This document shows positions 1 through 5,105 of a DNA stretch of 7,989 nucleotides, one piece after another. This stretch comes from a bacterium. GTDB taxonomy: Bacteria > Bacillota > Clostridia > Oscillospirales > Acutalibacteraceae. The stretch lies in the NCBI GenBank assembly GCA_020625635.1, contig JAHLBL010000068.1:1-7989 (forward strand). Reading direction: 5' to 3'. Below the pieces are notes generated by a model, which did no database searches, had not been told where the DNA came from, and worked only from the letters and a program-made list of their open reading frames with translations. Each line of letters opens with the position of its first letter. Position 1 is the first letter of the stretch. Position numbers and translations under genes: made by a program.

Positions 1-266
1 GCCCGACAGAAATGCATCAGATTTGTCAGCTCTGCCTCGACAACAACTTTGTAGAGGCTCAGAAGCTCCATTTCCACTACCTTGAGCTTATGAACGTTAT
101 GTTCAGCGACGTCAATCCTATTCCAATCAAGACAGCTATGAATGTCTTTGGCTTCAACGCGGGCGAGTGCAGAATGCCTCTCGTTCCCATGACGACCACA
201 GGTTACCACAACCTCAAGGATATTCTCGCCAAGTATGACCTGATCGGAAAGTATAAGGCGGTATAA
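1..266 (+). CDS. dapA: 4-hydroxy-tetrahydrodipicolinate synthase, C-terminal end (partial)
   Basis: This is the last 87 or so residues of DapA, cut by the left edge of the window; the reading frame is open from position 3 to the TAA at 264-266. DapA condenses pyruvate with aspartate semialdehyde in the cytoplasm, the first committed step of the diaminopimelate/lysine pathway. The catalytic lysine and the TIM-barrel core lie outside the window. What is visible is the C-terminal helical part, including the family-typical stretch NPIPIKTAMNVFG, then a Gly-Glu-Cys-Arg-Met-Pro-Leu segment matching the usual G..RLPL.P of DapA. Identity is strengthened by dapB, the next enzyme of the pathway, starting 49 nt downstream on the same strand. 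The two very likely share a transcript, since I see no terminator or good promoter between them. N-acetylneuraminate lyase relatives share the fold, but the dapB neighbour favours DapA. Confidence 0.93.
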   Translation, partial: PTEMHQICQLCLDNNFVEAQKLHFHYLELMNVMFSDVNPIPIKTAMNVFGFNAGECRMPLVPMTTTGYHNLKDILAKYDLIGKYKAV

Positions 267-315
267 TTCAATCAACGAATCAGGATACCCTGCGTTTTTA
301 AGGGGATGTTTAAAA

Positions 316-1080
316 ATGACCGATATTATTCTTTGCGGCTGCAACGGAAAGATGGGACACGTTGTTGCTGATTCCGTTGCGGCAAACGACGATTGCAGGA
401 TCGTCTGCGGCGTTGACGCTTTCGGTGAAAGCGGCTATGATTTTCCCGTGTACAAGAGCTTTTCCGATATCACCGAAAAAGCCGACGTGATTATTGACTT
501 TTCCAATCCCGCGACACTCGACGGGCTCCTCGGCTACGCGCTCGGAAGCTCCACTCCCGCGGTGATCTGCACGACGGGCTTCTCTCCCGAGCAGACTGAG
601 TCGATAAGGGAAGCGTCAAAGAAAATCGCCGTGTTCTTTTCGGGCAATATGTCGCTGGGCGTGAATCTTCTGATTGAGCTCGCTAAGCAGGCGACCAGGG
701 TTCTCGGCAACGATTTTGACATTGAGATCGTCGAGAAGCACCATAACCTCAAGGTCGACGCTCCCTCGGGCACCGCGCTTATGATAGCGGACGGAATTTC
801 CGAGGAGCTCGAGAAGGAGCCGCAGTACGTATATGACCGCCACAGCTACCGCAAAAAGCGTTCAAAAAACGAAATCGGTATCCACGCTATCCGCGGCGGT
901 ACTATTGTAGGCGAGCACGACGTGATCTTTGCGGGACACGACGAGGTCGTAACGATCTCGCACCAGTCCCAGTCAAAGGAGCTTTTCGCCACAGGCGCCG
1001 TGAACGCGGCTGTCTTTCTGAAGGATAAGCCCGCGGGGATGTACAATATGAGTATGATGCTCGCGGATAAAATGAAATAA
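316..1080 (+). CDS. dapB: 4-hydroxy-tetrahydrodipicolinate reductase
   Basis: A complete 254-residue DapB, close to the family's usual length of about 240-270. It reduces the DapA product to tetrahydrodipicolinate with NAD(P)H, the second step towards meso-diaminopimelate and lysine. The N-terminus is a Rossmann fold with the nucleotide-binding loop GCNGKMG at residues 8-14. The catalytic signature E-K-H-H-N-L-K-V-D-A-P-S-G-T-A runs from residue 140, with the His pair at 142-143 and Lys146 matching the substrate-binding/proton-donor positions known for the family. The C-terminal GAVNAAVFL...G.YNM pattern also fits DapB. The ATG at 316 is preceded by AGGGG at 301-305, about 10 nt upstream, and starts exactly where the Rossmann strand should begin. 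It lies 49 nt after dapA and is probably co-transcribed with it. A perfect hairpin starts 10 nt after the stop codon and probably ends the operon. Nothing is missing or unusual. Confidence 0.97.
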   Translation: MTDIILCGCNGKMGHVVADSVAANDDCRIVCGVDAFGESGYDFPVYKSFSDITEKADVIIDFSNPATLDGLLGYALGSSTPAVICTTGFSPEQTESIREASKKIAVFFSGNMSLGVNLLIELAKQATRVLGNDFDIEIVEKHHNLKVDAPSGTALMIADGISEELEKEPQYVYDRHSYRKKRSKNEIGIHAIRGGTIVGEHDVIFAGHDEVVTISHQSQSKELFATGAVNAAVFLKDKPAGMYNMSMMLADKMK

Positions 1081-1089
1081 TTGCTTTGA

Positions 1090-1120
1090 AGGGGAGGCTC
1101 AGATCAAACGAGCCTCCCCT
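1090..1120 (+). terminator. GC-rich hairpin after dapB
   Basis: A perfect 11-bp stem (AGGGGAGGCTC at 1090-1100, GAGCCTCCCCT at 1110-1120) encloses a 9-nt loop, 10 nt after the dapB stop. There is no real U-tract (the next bases are gaataat), so it is either a weak intrinsic terminator or a 3'-end stabilising hairpin. A second, U-tailed hairpin lies 130 bp further on. Confidence 0.6.
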
Positions 1121-1130
1121 GAATAATATC

Positions 1131-1240
1131 GCTATATCGATAGTGAAAAGTGACAAGTTTAAAGTTACAGGACTTGAAAGCGTTGTGTTTAACTATATAA
1201 CTTTCCGCTTTTCACTTAAAACTTTTCACTATTTTATCGC
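1131..1240. repeat. palindromic intergenic repeat (MITE- or REP-like)
   Basis: A non-coding imperfect palindrome of about 110 bp. Its clearest arms are a perfect 12-bp inverted repeat, ATAGTGAAAAGT at 1140-1151 and ACTTTTCACTAT at 1221-1232. Inside it are shorter variants of the same word: AGTGACAAGT near 1150, and CTTTTCACT twice, at 1208-1216 and 1222-1230. The hexamer TATCGC occurs at 1127-1132 and again at 1235-1240, which could be a target-site duplication or simply part of the ends. No open reading frame of interest lies inside. A related fragment occurs near 5013-5030 in the opposite orientation. It looks like a dispersed non-autonomous element, but whether it is mobile cannot be told from one window. 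Confidence 0.55.
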
Positions 1241-1252
1241 GTTTGTATATAT

Positions 1253-1281
1253 GGGGCTGCTCTTTAGGGAGCAGCTTTTTT
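1253..1281 (+). terminator. Rho-independent terminator
   Basis: The stem GCTGCTC (1256-1262) pairs with GAGCAGC (1269-1275) across a 6-nt loop. Six T residues (1276-1281) follow at once, the classical intrinsic terminator form. GGG at 1253-1255 can extend the stem by G-U pairing. It would end read-through from dapAB and insulate the downstream DUF3343 promoter. Confidence 0.8.
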
Positions 1282-1290
1282 ATATAAAAA

Positions 1291-1319
1291 GTGACAATAC
1301 TTTCACCCGTGCATATTGT
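1291..1319 (+). promoter_or_regulatory. likely sigma-A promoter for the DUF3343/desulfurase unit
   Basis: The -35 candidate GTGACA (1291-1296, 5 of 6 to consensus) is separated by 17 nt from the -10 candidate TATTGT (1314-1319, 4 of 6). It sits directly after the terminator at 1253-1281 and predicts a start near 1326, leaving a short leader with GAGGTG (1331-1336) as SD ahead of the ATG at 1342. This is the best match in the gap, but the -10 is imperfect. Confidence 0.5.
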
Positions 1320-1341
1320 ATTAATAAAACGAGGTGAAAAA

Positions 1342-1560
1342 ATGGACAACTTAGTACAATTTGATTCCGTTACACAGGCTATGAGAGCCCGTGATATCCT
1401 GCGCGAAAACGGCATAGGCGCGGCGGTACAGAGGATTCCCGCCCGAAAGGGCAGGGGAGTGTGCAGTTACGGGCTGAGAATAAACAACAGACTGAGGGAC
1501 GCGGTCGGCATCCTCAGAGAAAACAACATCCGATTTACGGGACGAGCTCTCGGTGACTGA
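1342..1560 (+). CDS. DUF3343 putative Se/S carrier-like protein
   Basis: A 72-residue cytoplasmic protein with no signal peptide or membrane segment. I recognise the DUF3343 (putative Se/S carrier-like) pattern: an N-terminal strand and helix of the form F.S...A..A..IL.E.GI, then a basic/proline segment, then a cysteine in a GVCSYGLRI strand (family form: SCGLAL or similar), and a final helix plus N-N-I-R-F strand. Cys41 is the only cysteine and would be the chalcogen-carrying residue if the family assignment holds. The function is not experimentally settled. The ATG at 1342 is chosen because GAGGTG lies 5 nt upstream; the frame is open further upstream but that part shows no family similarity. 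The stop at 1558-1560 is 2 nt before the start of a class V aminotransferase/cysteine desulfurase, implying translational coupling. That suggests it receives sulfur or selenium from, or works with, that enzyme. Confidence 0.8.
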   Translation: MDNLVQFDSVTQAMRARDILRENGIGAAVQRIPARKGRGVCSYGLRINNRLRDAVGILRENNIRFTGRALGD

Positions 1561-1562
1561 TC

Positions 1563-2714
1563 ATGATATACTTTGACAACAGCGCCACAACTCATCCCAA
1601 GCCTCAGTCGGTACAGGCAGCCGTAAACCGCGCCGTTTCGATGTACAGCGCCAACCCCGGCAGAGGCGGACACAGACTCTCCATGACGGCTTCGCAGCAG
1701 CTCTATGATTCCAGAGCGGAGGTCGCGTCGTTTTTCAGCGTAAAAGACCCCTCGTCGCTGGTGTTTACACAGAACTGCACGATGTCGCTCAACACCGTTA
1801 TCAAGGGTGTGGTAAAAAGCGGTGACCATATCGTTATTTCGTCCCTCGAGCATAACGCCTCATTCCGTCCCGTAAACAAGCTTAAAGGAATCGGAGCGAC
1901 TTACTCTGTCGCTCAGGTGTATGAAAACGACAGCGACAGAACGCTCGAAAGCTTCCGCGCCGCGATTAACGACAGGACAAGGCTACTCGTCTGTACTCAC
2001 GCCTCCAACGTCACGGGCGTGAAGCTCCCCGTGGAGCGTATCTGCGCTATGGCTCACCAGTACGGCGTGCTGACCTGCGTTGACGCGGCTCAGACCGCGG
2101 GCGTTATCCCGATAGACTTATCTCAGTCATCCATAGATTATCTCTGCCTCGCGGGGCACAAGAGCCTTTACGGACCGATGGGGACAGGGGCGCTTATCAT
2201 CAACTGTGACACAATTCCCGACAGCCTTATCGAGGGCGGCACTGGAAGCAACTCCGAAAGCCCCGAGCAGCCGTCGGTGATACCCGACCGTTTCGAGAGC
2301 GGAACGTGCAATCTTCCCGGTATTATCGGTATGGCTCAGGGCGTGCGCTTCGTAAAGAGCAGGGGAGTTGAGCGGATCTACGCGCGTGAGATGAATCACA
2401 TCAGGCGGATCTACAGCCGTTTCAGCAGGCTTGAAAACGTGATACTCTACACGGATTATCCCGAGGACTACTCGTATCTGCCTGTTTTGTCGTTCAATAT
2501 TGACGGTATGGACAGCGAGACGGTATCCCAGAAGCTCAGCGACCGCTTCAATATCGCGACGAGAGCTGGACTGCACTGCGCTCCGCTCGCTCATAAGTCT
2601 GTCGGCACGCTTGAAACGGGTACGGTCAGAGTGTCGCCGTCTGTATTTACGACCGATTACGACGTAAATTCCCTGATTAATGCCGTCACTTTTTTATCGC
2701 AGAATAACAAATAA
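1563..2714 (+). CDS. cysteine desulfurase family protein (class V aminotransferase, PLP)
   Basis: A complete 383-residue fold-type I PLP enzyme of the class V aminotransferase family, most like the clostridial 'cysteine desulfurase family protein' group (TIGR01977-type, related to SufS/CsdB). It probably removes sulfur (or selenium) from cysteine (or selenocysteine) to leave an enzyme-bound persulfide. Visible motifs in order: N-terminal YFDNSATTHPKP; NPGRGGHRLS; His97 in SLEHNA, expected to stack on PLP; VDAAQTAG with Asp174 and Gln177; Schiff-base Lys200 in AGHKSLYGPMGTG; and TRAGLHCAP with catalytic Cys339, followed by AHK..GT...GTVRVSP. No key residue is missing. The ATG at 1563 begins right at the conserved N-terminus, 2 nt after the DUF3343 stop, with only a weak GGTGA upstream inside that gene, so translation is probably coupled. 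No IscU/NifU scaffold gene is adjacent. The exact acceptor is unknown, so I give no gene symbol. Confidence 0.9.
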   Translation: MIYFDNSATTHPKPQSVQAAVNRAVSMYSANPGRGGHRLSMTASQQLYDSRAEVASFFSVKDPSSLVFTQNCTMSLNTVIKGVVKSGDHIVISSLEHNASFRPVNKLKGIGATYSVAQVYENDSDRTLESFRAAINDRTRLLVCTHASNVTGVKLPVERICAMAHQYGVLTCVDAAQTAGVIPIDLSQSSIDYLCLAGHKSLYGPMGTGALIINCDTIPDSLIEGGTGSNSESPEQPSVIPDRFESGTCNLPGIIGMAQGVRFVKSRGVERIYAREMNHIRRIYSRFSRLENVILYTDYPEDYSYLPVLSFNIDGMDSETVSQKLSDRFNIATRAGLHCAPLAHKSVGTLETGTVRVSPSVFTTDYDVNSLINAVTFLSQNNK

Positions 2715-2717
2715 TCC

Positions 2718-2746
2718 TTGAATATACCTCCTTCCTATGGTATAAT
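2718..2746 (+). promoter_or_regulatory. sigma-A promoter of cdaA-cdaR
   Basis: TTGAAT (2718-2723) and a consensus TATAAT (2741-2746) are separated by exactly 17 nt. Transcription would start around 2752-2754, giving a leader of about 20-24 nt with AAGGAGG (2763-2769) ahead of the ATG at 2775. The -35 begins 4 nt after the upstream desulfurase stop codon, so cdaA can be expressed independently of the preceding unit. No terminator separates them. Confidence 0.85.
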
Positions 2747-2772
2747 ATTACTAATATTAGGCAAGGAGGTAT
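2724..2772. promoter_or_regulatory. inverted repeat pairing the cdaA SD with the promoter spacer
   Basis: ATACCTCCTT (2724-2733, inside the -35/-10 spacer) is the perfect reverse complement of AAGGAGGTAT (2763-2772), which contains the cdaA SD. With a one-base bulge the stem can extend inward by pairing CCTA (2734-2737) with TAGG (2758-2761). The loop contains two copies of the self-complementary word TAATATTA (2743-2750, 2752-2759). As RNA, the SD would be masked only in transcripts entering from upstream. As DNA, it could be an operator. The inverted repeat is seen directly; its function is inferred. Confidence 0.55.
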
Positions 2773-2774
2773 GT

Positions 2775-3662
2775 ATGAACGTAATTACACAATTGTTTAA
2801 CGACGTTATGGCTGTGTTCAGAACGATCCAGTTTAAGGATTTCGTTGATATAATAGCAATTACCTTTGTAATATTCAGCCTCTTTAAGCTTATTCGCGAA
2901 ACAAGAGCAGAGCAGCTGCTTAAGGGCGTGCTGATGCTGCTTTTGATTTATTTCCTTGCGTCGATTTTTAATCTCACGATGCTCTCGCGGCTTATGAGGC
3001 TACTGTTTGAGTTTTCGGTTCTTATCATCGCGATCATATTCCAGCCTGAAATACGCAAGGCTCTCGAGAGAATGGGACAGAGTAATTTCGGGCGGAAATA
3101 CTTTTCATTTATTTTGAAAAAAGGCAAGACCGACGAGGAAGTAAAGGCTATCCGCAATTCCATAGTCGATGTTTCGGACGCCTGCGTTCTATTTTCAAGC
3201 TCACGCACTGGCGCGCTTATCGTTTTTGAGCGCGAGGTAAAGCTGTCCGATATAGCCGATACGGGTACGATCCTTAACAGCGAACCCTCCGTGGCGCTTT
3301 TAGGCAATATCTTTTTCAACAAGGCTCCGCTCCACGACGGCGCCGCGATCATCCGCGACGGCAAGATCTATGCCGCTGGATGTATCCTGCCGCTTACCTC
3401 CAATAAGAATATCGACATAAATCTCGGCACGCGTCACAGGGCGTCTCTCGGTATGAGCGAGGTTTCCGACGCGGTTATCGTCGTCGTAAGCGAGGAGACA
3501 GGCTCGATCTCAATTGCCGTCAATGGCGTTCTCTACCGCGATTTTACCCGCGAAACGCTTGTGGATAAGCTTGAGGATCTTCTCATTGACGATACTAAGG
3601 TTTACGTTAAATCGACATCAAAATTTTCCTTGAAGAGAAAGGAGAATAAAGATGCGAAATAA
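2775..3662 (+). CDS. cdaA: diadenylate cyclase CdaA (membrane-bound, DisA_N domain)
   Basis: A complete 295-residue CdaA (also called DacA/YbbP), about the usual size. It condenses two ATP into c-di-AMP, an essential second messenger that controls potassium/osmolyte transport and cell-wall homeostasis in Firmicutes. Three hydrophobic helices lie at roughly residues 22-40, 50-67 and 76-91, followed by the conserved FQPEIRKALE.MG linker and a cytoplasmic DisA_N cyclase domain at about 105-260. Both catalytic signatures are intact: Asp188-Gly-Ala in LHDGAAII and Arg220-His-Arg in GTRHRASLG. The start is set at the ATG at 2775 because AAGGAGG lies 5 nt upstream. The in-frame TTG at 2718 is unlikely because it overlaps the promoter. 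The stop overlaps cdaR by 11 nt, as expected for an enzyme and its partner made together. Confidence 0.97.
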   Translation: MNVITQLFNDVMAVFRTIQFKDFVDIIAITFVIFSLFKLIRETRAEQLLKGVLMLLLIYFLASIFNLTMLSRLMRLLFEFSVLIIAIIFQPEIRKALERMGQSNFGRKYFSFILKKGKTDEEVKAIRNSIVDVSDACVLFSSSRTGALIVFEREVKLSDIADTGTILNSEPSVALLGNIFFNKAPLHDGAAIIRDGKIYAAGCILPLTSNKNIDINLGTRHRASLGMSEVSDAVIVVVSEETGSISIAVNGVLYRDFTRETLVDKLEDLLIDDTKVYVKSTSKFSLKRKENKDAK

Positions 3663-4959
3663 TGAGAATAAAAAGGTAAAGAAAGCGAGAATGAAGCACG
3701 GCAAGCGCGGTGTTTCAAGGCTTTTCAGCAATACAAAATTCGTGCTTATAATTTCGTTGCTGCTCTCCGTAGTTATCTGGATAATGGTGAGCCTGAGCGA
3801 TACCAATGAGTCGAATGTCACTATTTCTAATATCCCGATCAACATCAATCTTTCCGAGAGCGCGACGAACAGCGGGTTGAAAATCTTTTCGGGCGCCGAC
3901 CAGACTGCCTCGGTAACTGTTACGGGCAACCGTGTCGCTATGGGCTCGGTCTCCTCCGATGATATCGTTGTTTCCGCTCCGAACGCGGGTACTATCACGA
4001 CCTACGGTAACTATCCGCTGTCGCTCACCGCGCGTAAGGCGAACTCGGGCGATAACTTTGAGATAAGCTCGTCTGTCACTCCTTCGATCATTACGGTCTT
4101 TGTCGACTATGAGAAGGAAGCCCAGTTCGACGTGAAGAATCAGATCAAGTACAAGGTCGCCGACGGCTACTTCGCCGCCGTAAGCCTTTCAGCCGAGAAA
4201 ATCACGGTCTCGGGACCTCAGTCGGAGGTCAATAAAATCGCGGCGGTCGGTATCAGCGGCGAGATCAAGGAGAAGCTCGAGAGCGACACCTCGCTTGACT
4301 GCGACGTCAAGCTGTACGATTCCTCGGGCGAGGAAGTCTCCAACAGTATGCTTACTCTCAGCAACGACAAGATCACCGCGTCGTTCGCCGTAAATCCGCA
4401 GAAGGAACTTCCCATAAAGCTCGGCACCGTCAACTTCCCCGACGACTTTGACTATACTCAGTATGTCAGTATGTCGTTAGACAAAATCAGTATCTCTGGT
4501 CCCAAGGACACCATTGAGAATACTGACGCTATCTACACCGAGAATGTGGATCTGACGTCGCTCAGCAATACGAAGAAAAAGCTTACCCTCAAGCTGAATA
4601 TTCCTACGGGCTGCACGAACCTCAGCGAAATCAACACCGTTGACGTGACGATTGATTTCAGCTCCTTCAAGAAGAAATCTGTAAAAATCTCCGACAGCGA
4701 TAATTTTGAGGTTGTAAATCTCGACAACAAGTATAAGTGCGATGTTACGACAGACTCGCTTACGGTTGTCGTGATCGCTTCCGAGAACATCATCGACAGC
4801 CTGACCGCCTCCAATGTCAGGTGCAGGATCGATATGTCCGATATTGAGGGCAACACGGGTTCTCTTCAGCACGAGGCGTCCATAGTCTTTGACGACGGCT
4901 ACTCCGACTGCTGGGCTTACGGAAAATATAAGGTCAATATTTCCGTATCAGAAAAATAA
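3652..4959 (+). CDS. cdaR: YbbR-repeat protein CdaR, regulator of CdaA
   Basis: A 435-residue single-pass membrane protein. A basic N-terminus (residues 1-29, rich in Lys and Arg) is followed by one hydrophobic segment at about 30-48 (FVLIISLLLSVVIWIMVSL). The rest is extracytoplasmic, beta-rich and made of YbbR-type repeats. I see about four, starting near residues 51, 160, 258 and 346. Repeats two and three carry the recurring S..KI.(V/I)SGP...(V/I) pattern. CdaR homologues bind CdaA through the membrane and modulate c-di-AMP synthesis. The ATG at 3652 has AAAGGAG (3638-3644) at a normal distance, lies inside the end of cdaA and is translationally coupled to it. In Bacillus and Listeria glmM follows; here it does not, and cdaR ends in a convergent gap. 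Ser, Thr, Asp and Lys are abundant, as usual for exported YbbR proteins. Confidence 0.95.
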   Translation: MRNNENKKVKKARMKHGKRGVSRLFSNTKFVLIISLLLSVVIWIMVSLSDTNESNVTISNIPININLSESATNSGLKIFSGADQTASVTVTGNRVAMGSVSSDDIVVSAPNAGTITTYGNYPLSLTARKANSGDNFEISSSVTPSIITVFVDYEKEAQFDVKNQIKYKVADGYFAAVSLSAEKITVSGPQSEVNKIAAVGISGEIKEKLESDTSLDCDVKLYDSSGEEVSNSMLTLSNDKITASFAVNPQKELPIKLGTVNFPDDFDYTQYVSMSLDKISISGPKDTIENTDAIYTENVDLTSLSNTKKKLTLKLNIPTGCTNLSEINTVDVTIDFSSFKKKSVKISDSDNFEVVNLDNKYKCDVTTDSLTVVVIASENIIDSLTASNVRCRIDMSDIEGNTGSLQHEASIVFDDGYSDCWAYGKYKVNISVSEK

Positions 4960-4974
4960 ACACAATATGATAAT

Positions 4975-5004
4975 ATGGGGCTGCTCAAAAAAGAGCAGTC
5001 CCAT
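4975..5004. terminator. GGGGCTGCTC hairpin after cdaR
   Basis: The 12-bp stem (4975-4986 with 4993-5004, one G-U pair) has an A6 loop and starts 15 nt after the cdaR stop. No U-tract follows on either strand, so termination strength is uncertain. Its left arm shares ATATGGGGCTGCTC with the terminator upstream of the DUF3343 gene (ending at 1262). Confidence 0.55.
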
Positions 5005-5009
5005 CCACT

Positions 5010-5035
5010 TATAACTTGTCACTTTCCGCTATAAA
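5010..5035 (-). repeat. fragment of the palindromic intergenic repeat family
   Basis: Read on the minus strand, AAAGTGACAAGTT (5025-5013) is identical to 1147-1159 in the repeat downstream of dapB. The adjoining AGCGGAAAGT (5030-5021) is also found on the minus strand of that element's right half (1202-1211). The fragment is too short to show the palindrome, so it reads as a degraded or partial copy. Confidence 0.4.
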
Positions 5036-5051
5036 TACAGCGCATTAATTT

Positions 5052-5091
5052 AGGGGTTGGCTCTTTTGAACCAACCCCTTCTCTTTGTTTG
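5052..5091 (+). terminator. terminator in the cdaR/rodA convergent gap
   Basis: AGGGGTTGG (5052-5060) pairs perfectly with CCAACCCCT (5071-5079) over a 10-nt loop. A T-rich tail (ttctctttgttt, from 5079) follows on the plus strand. It should end cdaR transcripts. Read from rodA on the minus strand the hairpin is the same but the tail is weak (aaattaat), so it may act in both directions with unequal efficiency. Confidence 0.7.
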
Positions 5092-5105
5092 ACTATTTTG
5101 TTTTC

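Noticed and set aside
287..305. CCCT/AGGG pairing that could mask the dapB SD
   Set aside because: It is only 4 bp with a 9-nt loop; this is expected by chance and is much weaker than the cdaA case.
1140..1232. CRISPR-like spaced repeats
   Set aside because: The repeats are inverted and irregularly spaced, with no uniform direct repeat and spacer structure and no cas genes.
1086..1337. Plus-strand open frame of 83 codons in the dapB-DUF3343 gap
   Set aside because: It reads through two hairpins and a palindromic repeat, has no SD and no family resemblance.
1467..2594. Minus-strand open frames of 128 and 155 codons opposite the desulfurase gene
   Set aside because: They are shadows of a gene with all PLP-enzyme motifs intact on the plus strand.
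2718..2774. Upstream TTG start adding 19 residues to CdaA
   Set aside because: It overlaps the -35 box and lies upstream of the predicted transcription start; the ATG at 2775 has a near-perfect SD and gives the usual CdaA N-terminus.
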